Positions 19,989 to 29,399 of a stretch of DNA of 64,000 nucleotides are shown piece by piece. Source of the stretch: Corynebacterium minutissimum (lineage in GTDB: Bacteria > Actinomycetota > Actinomycetes > Mycobacteriales > Mycobacteriaceae); contig NZ_JSEF01000015.1 of the NCBI RefSeq assembly GCF_000805675.1, positions 186,001 to 250,000 on the forward strand. Direction: 5' to 3'. Numbering within the stretch: the first letter of the stretch is position 1; each line of letters starts with the position of its first letter. The position numbers and the translations under genes are program-made. The notes below the pieces were generated by a model, which saw only the letters and a program-made list of their open reading frames with translations, had not been told where the DNA came from and searched no databases.

Positions 19989-21188
19989 ATGGCAGATCCC
20001 ACACTCGCGGCCCTTCTTGACAGTGACGCTGTTGACCTTTCTTGGCAGCGTGCCTTCTACGAGGATCTGCACTCCCACCCAGAGCTTCCCCACGAGGAGG
20101 AACGTACTGCCGGCCGCATTCTGGAGCAGCTCGACACGTATGACTGTGAGGTCGTCACTGACATCGGAGGCCATGGCATCGTCGCCATTTTCCGCAATGG
20201 CGACGGCCCCACAGCGCTCATGCGCGCGGACTTCGACGCGCTACCGGTAGCCGAGGAAACCGGCGTTGACTTCGCCGCCACCAACGGCAAGATGCATGCC
20301 TGTGGCCACGACGTCCACACCACCGCACTTTTGGGAGCCTGTGCGCTTATCGACGTCCACCGCGACGCCTGGCAAGGCACCTTCCTCGCCCTCTTCCAAC
20401 CAGCGGAGGAATCCTCCATGGGCGCAAAATACATGATTGCCGATGGCCTCACCGAACGCGTGCCGAAGCCGGATGTCTGCTTGGGTCAGCACGTCATGCC
20501 TGGACCTGCAGGCCAGGTCCAGTCCACATCTGGCCCCATCCTCGCTGGCTGCGATTCCCTGCGCATCCACATCACAGGCCGCTCCGCTCACGCCTCTATG
20601 CCGCACGAATCCATCGACCCTTCTTACGTTGCCGCAATGGTGGTCACGCGCCTCCAAGCCATCGTGGGCCGCGAGGTTCCTCCCCACGACTTCTTTGTCA
20701 TCTCCGTGGGCGAACTACATGCAGGAGACAAGAACAACATCATCCCCGGCAGCGCCGAGCTGGTGCTCAATACCCGTTATTACAAGCCGGAGTTAGCCGA
20801 ACGCGTCTACGCTTCTCTAGAACGCATGGTGCGCGCGGAGTGCGTAGCTTCTGGTTGCCCCGCCGAGCCAACCTTTGAGTATTACGCTCATGGCGAAGTG
20901 ACCGATAACGACCCCGTCGCCCACGATGCTGTGCGCGCCTCGTTCGACCAGGTCTTTGGGGAGCTTTCTGTCACCGCCACGCCGTCCACAGTGTCTGAGG
21001 ATTTTTGCTATATTCCGCAGGCATGGGGCGTGCCTTACTACTTCTGGTTCATCGGCTCTACCCCAGATGAGCTCCTTGATAACCCTCCGGTTAACCACCA
21101 GTCCACCTTCCTACCGGACTACGCTCCCACGATGGACTCCGCTACGCGTGCCGCCGCCGCTGCGGTCCTGTCTTTTCTCAAGCACTAA
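19989..21188 (+). CDS. M20 family amidohydrolase / N-acyl amino acid aminoacylase
   Basis: 399-residue M20D-type metallopeptidase. Metal-site motifs are visible: MRADFDALPV (~78-87), HACGHDVHTTALLG (~102-115, bridging Cys and His-Asp), QPAEESSMGAKYM (~137-149) with the catalytic Glu, GQHVMPG (~164) and the distal metal ligand region TPSTVSEDFCY (~335-345). The lid domain holds GRSAHASMPHESIDP (~198-212). The reaction is hydrolysis of an N-acyl amino acid or hippurate-like amide. The RBS GGAGAG lies seven bases before the ATG. The substrate cannot be fixed by sequence; see finding on axillary aminoacylases. Confidence 0.88.
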   Translation: MADPTLAALLDSDAVDLSWQRAFYEDLHSHPELPHEEERTAGRILEQLDTYDCEVVTDIGGHGIVAIFRNGDGPTALMRADFDALPVAEETGVDFAATNGKMHACGHDVHTTALLGACALIDVHRDAWQGTFLALFQPAEESSMGAKYMIADGLTERVPKPDVCLGQHVMPGPAGQVQSTSGPILAGCDSLRIHITGRSAHASMPHESIDPSYVAAMVVTRLQAIVGREVPPHDFFVISVGELHAGDKNNIIPGSAELVLNTRYYKPELAERVYASLERMVRAECVASGCPAEPTFEYYAHGEVTDNDPVAHDAVRASFDQVFGELSVTATPSTVSEDFCYIPQAWGVPYYFWFIGSTPDELLDNPPVNHQSTFLPDYAPTMDSATRAAAAAVLSFLKH

Positions 21189-21281
21189 AGCCAAACGTGC
21201 TCACTGCGTGTCGCCAAGGAACTGGTTAAGCTTGTAGGCGGTATTTTCCACACATTTCGAGTGCAACTTCTAAGGAATCTC

Positions 21282-23672
21282 ATGAGCCAGCCCCAGCACG
21301 CTGATTTTCAGACCGCAGTTCCCGGGCACGTCCGCGCCGCCGCCGGTGTGACACCGCCAACCGCCTCCAACCGCAAGTTCTGGTCCGGCCTCTCTGCCGC
21401 AGTCATGGAACAGATTGCCGATAACTGGGAAGCCACCCGCAGCGCGTATGCCGCTGCCCGTCAGCAGCACTACTTCTCCGCAGAGTTCCTGCAGGGCCGC
21501 GCGCTGCTCAACAACCTCACCAACGTCGGTCTCGTCGATGAGGCCCGCGCCGCTGCCAAGGCCGCCGGACACGAGTTGGCTGATGTTCTCGAGGCCGAGC
21601 ATGATGCCGCTCTGGGTAACGGTGGTTTGGGCCGCCTTGCCGCGTGCTTCCTCGACTCCGCCGTAACCCAGGATTACCCGGTGACCGGTTATGGTCTCCT
21701 GTACCGCTATGGCTTGTTCCGCCAGTCCTTCGAGGACGGTTTCCAGCGCGAGGAGCCGGATGCTTGGATGGAGAATGGCTACGATTTCATCATTCGCCGC
21801 GCCTCCGAGCAGCGCTGCGTTCACTTCGATGACATGGATGTGCGCGCCATCCCGTATGACATGCCCATTACCGGTTATGGCACCGATAACGTTGGCACCC
21901 TGCGCTTGTGGAAGTCCGAACCGATCGATGAGTTCGACTATGACGCTTTCAACTCCCAGCGCTTTACCGAGGCCATCGTTGAACGCGAGCGCGTTATGGA
22001 CATTTGCCGCGTGCTCTACCCCAACGACACCACCTACGAAGGCAAAGTCCTGCGCGTTCGCCAGCAGTACTTCTTCGTCTCTGCGTCTCTGCAGCAGATG
22101 ATTGATAACTACATTGAGCACCACGGTGACGATCTCACAGGCTTTGCCAAGTACAACTGCATCCAGCTCAATGACACCCACCCGGTGCTCGCTATTCCGG
22201 AATTGCTGCGCCTGCTTCTCGACGAGCATGGGATGGGCTGGGATGAAGCGTGGAAGGTTGTCACTGAGACCTTCGCGTATACCAACCACACCGTCTTGGC
22301 AGAGGCCCTGGAAAGCTGGGAAGTCTCCATCTTCCAGAAGCTGTTCTGGCGCATCTGGGAGCTTGTGGAGGAAATTGACCGTCGATTCCGTGAGGACATG
22401 ACCCAGCGCGGGCTGGATCAGGGCCGTATCGACTACATGGCTCCCGTTTCCAACGGCCAGGTCCACATGGCGTGGATTGCCTGCTACGCTGCCTACTCCA
22501 TCAACGGCGTGGCGGCACTGCATACCGAGATCATCAAGGCAGATACTCTGTCCGAGTGGCATGAACTGTGGCCGGAGAAGTTCAATAACAAGACCAACGG
22601 AGTGACCCCGCGCCGCTGGCTGCGCATGTGCAACCCGCGCCTGTCGAGCCTACTAACTGAGCAGGCCGGTTCCGATGCCTGGGTCACTGATCTGACCGAA
22701 CTGGCCAAGCTCGCACCGTTGGTAGAAGATGAAAAGGTTCTGCGTCAGCTCATCAACGTCAAGCGTGCAAACAAGCAGGACTTTGCTACGTGGATTGAGG
22801 AGCACCAAGGCTCCACTGTGGACCCCGATTCGATTTTTGACGTCCAGATTAAGCGCCTCCACGAGTACAAGCGCCAGCTCATGAATGCTCTGTACATCCT
22901 GGATCTTTATTTCCGCATCAAGGTCGATGGTGAAACTGTTCCGAAGCGCACCTTCATCTTCGGTGCGAAGGCAGCCCCGGGCTATGTCCGCGCCAAGGCC
23001 ATCATCAAGCTCATCAACACCATCGGTGATCTGGTGAACAACGACCCGGCTACCAAGGACGTGCTCAACGTTGTCTTCGTGGAGAACTACAACGTTTCCC
23101 CCGCCGAGCATATTATCCCGGCCGCAGATGTCTCCGAGCAGATTTCCGTCGCGGGTAAGGAGGCATCGGGTACCTCCAACATGAAGTTCATGATGAACGG
23201 CGCTCTGACGCTGGGCACCATGGATGGCGCCAACGTAGAGATCGTTGAGGCAGTGGACGAAGAAAACGCCTACATCTTCGGCGCTCGCAACGAGGAGATC
23301 CCGCAGCTGCGCGCCGAGTACAACCCCGGTGAACTCTACAACTCTGTTCCGGGAATGGCCCGCGTTCTGGATGCCTTTACTGATGGCACTCTGGGCTCGG
23401 AGAATAACGGCATGTTTGGTGACCTGCGCTCCTCGCTTCTGGATGGTTATGGCGAGCACGCTCAGGACACCTACTACGTTCTGGGTGACTTCGCTGACTA
23501 CCGTGAGACCCGCGACCGCATGGCTGCTGACTATGACGCCGATGAGATGGCATGGGCTAAGAAGGCTTGGCTGAACATCTGCTACTCCGGTCGCTTCTCC
23601 TCCGACCGCACCATCGCGGACTACGCCAACGAAGTATGGAAGCTGGCCCCGACCCCCATTTCCAACGTCTAA
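21282..23672 (+). CDS. glgP: Glycogen/alpha-glucan phosphorylase
   Basis: 796 residues from the ATG at 21282, which has AAGGA five bases upstream (a GTG at 21261 in frame is less likely). GT35 phosphorylase releasing glucose-1-phosphate from glycogen or maltodextrin. Seen: AALGNGGLGRLAACFLDS (~105-122), GYGLLYRYGLFRQ, IQLNDTHPVLAIPELLR, and the pyridoxal-phosphate lysine site EASGTSNMKFMMNGALTLGTMDGANVE (~628-654, Lys in SNMKF). With glgX at 39.4 kb it suggests glycogen turnover capacity. A second glgP may exist elsewhere in the genome. Confidence 0.96.
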   Translation: MSQPQHADFQTAVPGHVRAAAGVTPPTASNRKFWSGLSAAVMEQIADNWEATRSAYAAARQQHYFSAEFLQGRALLNNLTNVGLVDEARAAAKAAGHELADVLEAEHDAALGNGGLGRLAACFLDSAVTQDYPVTGYGLLYRYGLFRQSFEDGFQREEPDAWMENGYDFIIRRASEQRCVHFDDMDVRAIPYDMPITGYGTDNVGTLRLWKSEPIDEFDYDAFNSQRFTEAIVERERVMDICRVLYPNDTTYEGKVLRVRQQYFFVSASLQQMIDNYIEHHGDDLTGFAKYNCIQLNDTHPVLAIPELLRLLLDEHGMGWDEAWKVVTETFAYTNHTVLAEALESWEVSIFQKLFWRIWELVEEIDRRFREDMTQRGLDQGRIDYMAPVSNGQVHMAWIACYAAYSINGVAALHTEIIKADTLSEWHELWPEKFNNKTNGVTPRRWLRMCNPRLSSLLTEQAGSDAWVTDLTELAKLAPLVEDEKVLRQLINVKRANKQDFATWIEEHQGSTVDPDSIFDVQIKRLHEYKRQLMNALYILDLYFRIKVDGETVPKRTFIFGAKAAPGYVRAKAIIKLINTIGDLVNNDPATKDVLNVVFVENYNVSPAEHIIPAADVSEQISVAGKEASGTSNMKFMMNGALTLGTMDGANVEIVEAVDEENAYIFGARNEEIPQLRAEYNPGELYNSVPGMARVLDAFTDGTLGSENNGMFGDLRSSLLDGYGEHAQDTYYVLGDFADYRETRDRMAADYDADEMAWAKKAWLNICYSGRFSSDRTIADYANEVWKLAPTPISNV

Positions 23673-23714
23673 AGGGAAACGACTGAAGAGACGGGGTTCC
23701 CTAAAAGGCAAAAG

Positions 23715-23777
23715 CGCCGCCTCACCCACCTGTCTCCTTGCTACTCGGTAGTTAAGGAGGCTGTGGGTAAGGCGGCG
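23715..23777. terminator. Bidirectional terminator between glgP and pyk
   Basis: Arms at 23715-23729 (CGCCGCCTCACCCAC) and 23763-23777 (GTGGGTAAGGCGGCG) pair with one small mismatch zone. An inner stem TCTCCTT/AAGGAG extends the hairpin. It lies between two convergent genes. T-runs are weak on both sides. Confidence 0.75.
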
Positions 23778-23796
23778 TTGTCTGTCTGCGGCCGTA

Positions 23797-25221
23797 TTAC
23801 TTATCGCGCAGCGTCTGGCCCAACTCGTGGACCTGAATCATGTTGGTGTTGCCAGAGATTCCCGGAGGGGTACCGGCGATGACAACGATCATGTCACCTT
23901 CCTTGTACTTGTCCATGCCAAGGAGGGCCTCATCGATGCTAGCCATCATGTCATCGGTGGACTTGACCTCAGAGCTCAAGAAAGTCTCTGCACCCCAGGT
24001 CAGGGCCAACTGTGAGCGAATTGCCGGGTGCGGAGTAAACGCCAGCAACGGCAACGGGGAGTGCAAACGAGCCACGCGCTTCGCAGTATCACCAGACGTG
24101 GTGAAGGCGACGATGGCCTTCGCGTTGAGGCGCTCTGCAATATCACGCGCGGAGTAAGACACCACACCCCGCTTGGTGCGCGGCACGTGGCTCAGCGGTG
24201 GAACCTGACCGCCAGACTCAGCGTTGGCCACAATCTTGGACATCGTGCGTACGACGTTTTGCGGGTCGATACCAACGGAGGTCTCACCCGAGAGCATGAC
24301 TGCATCAGCACCGTCGAGCACGGCATTAGCCACGTCGGAGGCCTCCGCACGAGTTGGGCGCAGGTTGGAAATCATGGAATCCAGCATCTGAGTAGCCACG
24401 ATGACCGGCTTGGCGTTCTCGCGTGCAATCTGGATGGCGCGCTTCTGAAACAGCGGAACCTGCTCGAGCGGTACCTCCACACCCAGGTCACCACGGGCAA
24501 TCATGATGGCGTCGAAAGCCAGCACGATGGACTCGAGGGCGTCGACAGCCTCCGGCTTCTCCAGCTTGGCGATAACCGGAACGCGACGGCCTTCCTCATC
24601 CATGATTTCGTGGACCTTGTCCACATCCGCTGGGGAACGGACGAAGGACAGGGCAATCATGTCAACGCCCAGATTCAGCGCGAAGCGAAGGTCAGCGATG
24701 TCCTTCTCCGACAGGGCCGGCACGGAGATGTCCATGCCCGGCAAGGAAACGCCCTTGTTATTGGAAACTGGGCCACCTTCGGTGACCTCACAAACAACGT
24801 CGTTGCCTTCTACTTCCTTGCACACGACGGCAACCTTGCCATCGTCGATCAGCAGGCGGTCCCCCGGCTTAGCGTCCTTGGCCAGGCCCTTGTAGGTGGT
24901 GGAGACGCGGTCGTGGGTACCTTCGACGTCATCGACGGTAATTCGAACGATTTCCCCTTCTTTCCACATCTCCTCACCGTTGACAAAGCGACCCAGACGG
25001 ATCTTCGGACCCTGAAGGTCGGCGAGGACACCGACGGCGTGGCCGGTCTCATCGGTAGCTTCGCGGACCCAGGCGTAATTTGCTTCGTGGTCTGCGTGCT
25101 CGCCGTGGGACATGTTCAGACGCGCGACGTCCATGCCCGCTTCCACCAAGCCCAGGATTCCCTCCTTGCTTGCCACTGCGGGACCCAACGTACAAACGAT
25201 TTTGGTTCTTCTATCCAACAT
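23797..25221 (-). CDS. pyk: Pyruvate kinase
   Basis: 474 residues from the ATG at 25221 (MLDRRTKIVCTLGPA), the usual actinobacterial start. It converts phosphoenolpyruvate and ADP to pyruvate and ATP. Motifs: MDVARLNMSHG (~32-42), DLQGPKIRLGRF (~67-78), VIAKLEKPEAVDAL (active-site Lys, ~218), IMIARGDLGVEV and the MLSGETSVG stretch near 310. Length is normal. It keeps the lgt-pyk neighbourhood found in mycobacteria. Confidence 0.97.
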   Translation of the reverse strand: MLDRRTKIVCTLGPAVASKEGILGLVEAGMDVARLNMSHGEHADHEANYAWVREATDETGHAVGVLADLQGPKIRLGRFVNGEEMWKEGEIVRITVDDVEGTHDRVSTTYKGLAKDAKPGDRLLIDDGKVAVVCKEVEGNDVVCEVTEGGPVSNNKGVSLPGMDISVPALSEKDIADLRFALNLGVDMIALSFVRSPADVDKVHEIMDEEGRRVPVIAKLEKPEAVDALESIVLAFDAIMIARGDLGVEVPLEQVPLFQKRAIQIARENAKPVIVATQMLDSMISNLRPTRAEASDVANAVLDGADAVMLSGETSVGIDPQNVVRTMSKIVANAESGGQVPPLSHVPRTKRGVVSYSARDIAERLNAKAIVAFTTSGDTAKRVARLHSPLPLLAFTPHPAIRSQLALTWGAETFLSSEVKSTDDMMASIDEALLGMDKYKEGDMIVVIAGTPPGISGNTNMIQVHELGQTLRDK

Positions 25222-25468
25222 GGAGTGCCTTATTCGCATCGGGGATGTCTAACGGTTCCTAAACTACCCCCGTTTTCTAGTCTCTGCCACCATAAATGGC
25301 GCTCACATCTCCGTCCGAGTCGTGCCGTTATACCTTTCAATACCCTGCTTTCCACCACAAAACGCAGCATGAAATGGGCGCGAGCGGGCACGATCAGACA
25401 TTTCTGGCGGGCCCCATAAGGCTCCTAGCGCGACGCCATCACCGCCCAAAGATGTACTGTGATTCCGG

Positions 25469-26437
25469 CTACTGTACCATCCCTCCGGCAGAGGAAGAAT
25501 CCGAATGCGGGTACAGGTGAACCTGTGAACCTGCGCGCCCATCAGCGCCAGCGCTATGGTCTGCCCCACCTTTGACGCGATGTGGATCCACCTCTTCGGG
25601 AGTCTCCTGACCGCGCGGCAGACGGACAAACGCGATGAGCGCAATGATGAAGCAGACGACGGACACAATGACGTTGACGCGGAATCCGAAGATGTGCGTG
25701 GCCTCATCCGCGCGCATGTTCTCAACCACGAAACGGCCCGCGGTGTAGCCCGCCACGTACAGAGCAAAGACGCGTCCGTGTCCCAGCTTCCAGGCTTTGT
25801 GCGCCCACAGAAGGAAGAGGCAAATAACCACGTTCCACACGAGCTCGTAGAGGAAGGTCGGGTGCACCGACGTCATGACCTCACCCGTAGAGCGTCCACT
25901 AATCGGCGCGTAGTCGCCGTTCTCATTGACGCGGTAGTAAATATCGAGTGCCCAGGGCACTGTGGTTTCCCGGCCGTAGAGCTCTTGGTTAAACCAGTTT
26001 CCAAGGCGTCCAATGGCCTGGGCCAGGATAAGGCCGGGTGCTACGGCGTCGGCAAACGGCCCCAGCGGAATTCCCTTGATTTTAAACATGACCCACACAG
26101 CTACCGCACCAAGCGCCACCGCACCCCAAATACCGAGGCCACCGTTGGTGATCTTCAGCGCGTCGATAGGGTCACACGTGGAACAGAAGTATTTATCGTT
26201 ATCCGTAATCACGTGGTAAAGGCGCCCACCGATAATGCCGGCGGGAATGACCACGATGGCCGCGTCCCACACCACGTCAGGGTTTCCGCCGCGCGCAGTG
26301 TAGCGGCGCAACGTCATCCACATAGCAACGAGGATGCCCAGAATGATGCACATGGCGTAGGCACGAATCGGAATCGGGCCCAGGTGCCATACGCCCTGCG
26401 GCGGGGAAGGGATATTCGCGAGGTAGTAAATCTGCAC
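25469..26437 (-). CDS. lgt: Prolipoprotein diacylglyceryl transferase
   Basis: 322-residue integral membrane enzyme that attaches diacylglycerol to the lipobox cysteine of prolipoproteins. The signature [22 protein letters not shown] lies near residues 142-163; further conserved parts are [11 protein letters not shown] (~193) and the seven membrane segments. A ~40-residue hydrophilic His/Ser-rich tail follows the last segment. Substrates encoded in this window include the lipoproteins at 37874, 58799 and 59834; LspA (58254) performs the next step. Confidence 0.96.
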   Translation of the reverse strand: MQIYYLANIPSPPQGVWHLGPIPIRAYAMCIILGILVAMWMTLRRYTARGGNPDVVWDAAIVVIPAGIIGGRLYHVITDNDKYFCSTCDPIDALKITNGGLGIWGAVALGAVAVWVMFKIKGIPLGPFADAVAPGLILAQAIGRLGNWFNQELYGRETTVPWALDIYYRVNENGDYAPISGRSTGEVMTSVHPTFLYELVWNVVICLFLLWAHKAWKLGHGRVFALYVAGYTAGRFVVENMRADEATHIFGFRVNVIVSVVCFIIALIAFVRLPRGQETPEEVDPHRVKGGADHSAGADGRAGSQVHLYPHSDSSSAGGMVQ

Positions 26438-26489
26438 GGGAGATAGTGTGCCTGAAAAATGCGGGTACTACAACGCTTCCGCTACAGAC

Positions 26490-27317
26490 CTAAAACTTGC
26501 GGGACGGGCAGGCCGGGTGTTGTCCGGCCGCCACCAGCGAACGAGCTAGCGCCATAGGGTCCTGAGCCGCCATGATTGACTCGCCCACGAGGATGGCATC
26601 CGCGCCGTGTGAGGCATAGGCCAGCACGTTGCGGGGGCTGTTCACGCCGCCGACGGCGATGCGGGTTATGGATTCGGGCAGACCGGGCGAAATAGTAGAA
26701 AAGGCCTCCCGATTAATAGCATCGGAGGCCAAAGACCACGCATTGATCGCCACAACAGAGCCGCCAGCTTTGATGACTCGATCTACTTCGGCACACGTGC
26801 GCACCTCAAGAATGGCGGTCATTCCCAACGATTCCACGCGATCCAGCAGTGACTCGAGGCGGGCTTGCTCAAGCAGCTCTACTTGCAGCGGAATCGCGTC
26901 CGCACCATAGCAACGTGCCTCATGAACCTGATAGGGATCAACGATGATGTCGCGACATACCATCGGTATGTCCACGGCATCGCGGGCAACCCGCATGTCC
27001 TCTAGCGAGCCATGAAAGCGACGGCGATCCGTCTGGCAGGCCATGACGTGTACGCCGGCTTGCTCAAGATCGTGGGCCAAAGCCGCCACTGACTGTGGGC
27101 TATCTAAGTGCGCAATCTCGCCGGCATACGGCACGGCGCGTTTGATTTCGGTGATGATGGAACATCCAGGACGAAGCAGCGCCGTCGCAGCATCGCGCGG
27201 GGTATCCATGTCGCGTGAACGCGCTTTTACTTCTTTGAAGGGAACACGGGCCTCACGCGCGGAGACATCGGCAAGCACGCCAGCGACAAGACGATCGACG
27301 GCTATTGGGGTAGGCAT
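26490..27317 (-). CDS. Degenerate TrpC-like (indole-3-glycerol phosphate synthase) paralogue
   Basis: 275 residues from the ATG at 27317 (GGAGG five bases upstream; a GTG at 27323 is possible). It follows the TrpC fold throughout, including DPYQVHEARCYGADA (~128-142) and DAILVGESIM (~220-229). Several active-site motifs differ from the family norm. EIKRAxP keeps E57 and K59 but then reads YAG where SKG is usual. The catalytic lysine of LRKDF is replaced (VCRDI, R122). INNRNL has become INAWSL (N172 kept), and ESGI has become VGGV. It sits where trpC lies in mycobacteria, between the trp-region membrane protein and lgt, with trpE, trpB and trpA absent. Probably a relict or repurposed enzyme; full IGPS activity is doubtful. 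Confidence 0.85.
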   Translation of the reverse strand: MPTPIAVDRLVAGVLADVSAREARVPFKEVKARSRDMDTPRDAATALLRPGCSIITEIKRAVPYAGEIAHLDSPQSVAALAHDLEQAGVHVMACQTDRRRFHGSLEDMRVARDAVDIPMVCRDIIVDPYQVHEARCYGADAIPLQVELLEQARLESLLDRVESLGMTAILEVRTCAEVDRVIKAGGSVVAINAWSLASDAINREAFSTISPGLPESITRIAVGGVNSPRNVLAYASHGADAILVGESIMAAQDPMALARSLVAAGQHPACPSRKF

Positions 27318-27424
27318 CAGCACCTCCCTCCGTGAAGAGACTCAAGGACGAACCGGGGCGATTGAGATCACAATCAGGCTAGCGCGCAGACACCTCTAAC
27401 CGGAAATCCGGGGTACCCAAGGCG

Positions 27425-28057
27425 CTAGGTGCGCGGCGGAGTATCCGTAGGATCGATATCGGCATCGAGCGCATCCCACATCACGCGGCCGGAGTCCTGT
27501 GACGTCTCCAAATCCTCTTGCAGGCGCTCCTGACGTACGGCCGGGGTTTCGTATTTAGCGGTTCGCGGTTTGTCCACGCCCGGATTGCTGGCCACCATGA
27601 CCGCGCCAAACAGTGCAAGCGCAGCGCCCACAATCGCGAGGATCGGCCCAGCAGAAGACGCATCGGCGGCGAGCACTACTGCCCAGTCGGAAATAGTGGT
27701 CGAATCAACCGAGGTGTCGTTCGTTCCACCATGCAGCAGCTCCTGGGCACGTTCAGCCTCAGCGCCTGCAGTGAGCAACGAAACCGGACGCCACGCGGCA
27801 CCTGCTGCCGCCAGTGCAGTGAGGATCGCCACGATTCGTCGTGCGGTCCGGCGCAAGGCCAGCGCAGCCACGCTGCCGGCCAGAACCACGACCGTCAGGG
27901 CAATAAGCTCGAGTGACCACAGCGAACCTGATAAGTCCATCACGCTCGAACCGGCTTTATCGTCCTCAACTGCAGCCGTCACCCACGTCATACGAGAGGA
28001 CAACCACAACACAATCGCGCCCACAAACATGAGGACTGGTCCCACTCGTTTAGCCAT
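27425..28057 (-). CDS. trp-region conserved membrane protein (Rv1610-like)
   Basis: 210 residues with four hydrophobic segments (about 7-23, 49-66, 72-95 and 130-155) and a hydrophilic tail. The start [25 protein letters not shown] and the topology match the actinobacterial trp-associated membrane protein found between trpE and trpC in mycobacteria. The function of that family is unknown. The ATG overlaps the 3' end of hisI by eight bases. Here it is the last link between the his operon and the TrpC-like gene. Confidence 0.75.
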   Translation of the reverse strand: MAKRVGPVLMFVGAIVLWLSSRMTWVTAAVEDDKAGSSVMDLSGSLWSLELIALTVVVLAGSVAALALRRTARRIVAILTALAAAGAAWRPVSLLTAGAEAERAQELLHGGTNDTSVDSTTISDWAVVLAADASSAGPILAIVGAALALFGAVMVASNPGVDKPRTAKYETPAVRQERLQEDLETSQDSGRVMWDALDADIDPTDTPPRT

Positions 28058-28541
28058 TCGTGGACTCCTTCAAGCTGTTGGATGTGCTGACAGAAGTGCT
28101 GCCGTTTGTGCAATCGCTTGTACTGTCGTTGTTCGCGGAGTCCGCGAAAAGGTCGCGGGCGTCGAAACATGTTCGGTCACCTGTATGGCAGGCGCCGCCT
28201 GTCTGGCGCACGGTGAGCAAGATAGTGTCACCATCGCAGTCGAGGCGCGCACCGATGACCTCTTGGGTATGTCCCGACGTTAAGCCCTTGACCCAGTACT
28301 CCTGGCGAGAACGTGAGTAATAAGTCCCCCGGCGAGTTGCCAACGTGTAGGCCAAAGCATGGTCATCCATCCACGCCATCATGAGGACTTCGCCGCGCTC
28401 CGACTGCACAATGGCCGGAACCAGTCCAGCCTCATTGCGCTTCAGTTGCTGAGCTATCTCTGCGGCGAGTTCATAGTCTTCAATTCTTTCTTCGCCACTG
28501 CTATTTGTGGAGCTGCCAGTGGATTCCTGTGTTGTACTCAC
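28050..28541 (-). CDS. hisI: Phosphoribosyl-AMP cyclohydrolase
   Basis: 163 residues; the third step of histidine biosynthesis, opening the adenine ring of PR-AMP. Core motifs at ~45-130: [44 protein letters not shown] and the metal-binding [16 protein letters not shown]. The enzyme core is flanked by two low-complexity Ser/Thr/Asn-rich tails (residues 1-17 and ~135-163), which are not part of the usual ~110-120-residue enzyme. It overlaps hisF by four bases (ATGA). The separate HisE pyrophosphohydrolase is not in this window. Confidence 0.94.
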   Translation of the reverse strand: MSTTQESTGSSTNSSGEERIEDYELAAEIAQQLKRNEAGLVPAIVQSERGEVLMMAWMDDHALAYTLATRRGTYYSRSRQEYWVKGLTSGHTQEVIGARLDCDGDTILLTVRQTGGACHTGDRTCFDARDLFADSANNDSTSDCTNGSTSVSTSNSLKESTNG

Positions 28542-29302
28542 TGTCGCACCTCATAACCGGCTTCAGCGAGTTTCTGCTTGACCGCAGAAATCTCGACTTC
28601 CCCAAAGTGGAAAATGCTGGCGGCCAAGACGGCATTGGCGCCGGCTGCAACGGCTGGTGGAAAGTGCTCGGCCTTACCCGCACCACCAGAGGCAATGACG
28701 GGAACAGAAACCGCCGCACGGACGGCCTCGAGGAGTTCAATGTCGAAACCTTCCTTGGTGCCGTCACCATCCATCGAGTTGAGCAAGATTTCACCCACAC
28801 CGAGTTCTTCACCGCAGCGTGCCCACTCCACGGCATCCAAACCCGCGGGTTTAGTACCGCCATGAGTTGTGACCTCAAAACCGCTCGGGTAGTCCGGCGA
28901 ACGCCGGGCATCAACAGACAGCACAATGCACTGTGAGCCGAAGACATCGGCGAGCTCTCGCAACAACTCGGGGCGGGCAATCGCCGAAGAATTGACGGAG
29001 ACCTTATCTGCACCGGCGCGCAGTAGTTCGCGCACGTCCTCCACAGAGCGCACGCCACCACCCACGGTCAATGGGATAAAGACCTGGTCCGCGGTGCGGC
29101 GCACAACATCGAGCATGGTGCCACGACCGTCCTTAGACGCGGAGACGTCCAAGAAGGTGAGTTCATCCGCACCCAGCTTGTCATAGCGGGCGGCCAGCTC
29201 AACTGGGTCACCGGCATCACGCAGGTTGGCAAAGTTGACGCCTTTGACCACGCGGCCATTGTCAACGTCAAGGCACGGGATCACGCGCACGGCAAGCGCC
29301 AT
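28538..29302 (-). CDS. hisF: Imidazole glycerol phosphate synthase subunit HisF
   Basis: 254-residue cyclase subunit that, with HisH, makes imidazole glycerol phosphate and AICAR from [29 protein letters not shown] carries catalytic Asp12; [31 protein letters not shown] and [17 protein letters not shown] (second catalytic Asp) are intact. AGGAGG lies 9-10 bases before the ATG. A 97-base gap separates it from impA upstream, which holds a small hairpin. Confidence 0.97.
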   Translation of the reverse strand: MALAVRVIPCLDVDNGRVVKGVNFANLRDAGDPVELAARYDKLGADELTFLDVSASKDGRGTMLDVVRRTADQVFIPLTVGGGVRSVEDVRELLRAGADKVSVNSSAIARPELLRELADVFGSQCIVLSVDARRSPDYPSGFEVTTHGGTKPAGLDAVEWARCGEELGVGEILLNSMDGDGTKEGFDIELLEAVRAAVSVPVIASGGAGKAEHFPPAVAAGANAVLAASIFHFGEVEISAVKQKLAEAGYEVRQ

Positions 29303-29362
29303 GATGAAAGTCCTCCTAGGGAGATGAGATAGTAATGGGCAATCTGGTTTAAGGTCTTAAGG

Positions 29363-29384
29363 CTTAGGGTCTAAATGCCCTAAG
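29363..29384. repeat. Intercistronic hairpin between impA and hisF
   Basis: CTTAGGG (29363-29369) and CCCTAAG (29378-29384) form a perfect 7-bp stem with an 8-base loop in the only sizeable gap inside the distal his operon. No T-run follows on the minus strand, so it is more likely an mRNA stability or processing element than a terminator. Confidence 0.4.
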
Positions 29385-29399
29385 GCACTGTGCGAAGTA

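Noticed and set aside
21270..22562. 430-codon minus-strand open frame opposite glgP
   Set aside because: It mirrors the codon pattern of the phosphorylase gene, has no recognisable domain and would be fully antisense to a conserved gene.
25222..25468. Search for a tRNA or small RNA in the largest gap (between pyk and lgt)
   Set aside because: No cloverleaf, CCA end or convincing stem with T-run was found; probably the pyk promoter region and the lgt 3' end.
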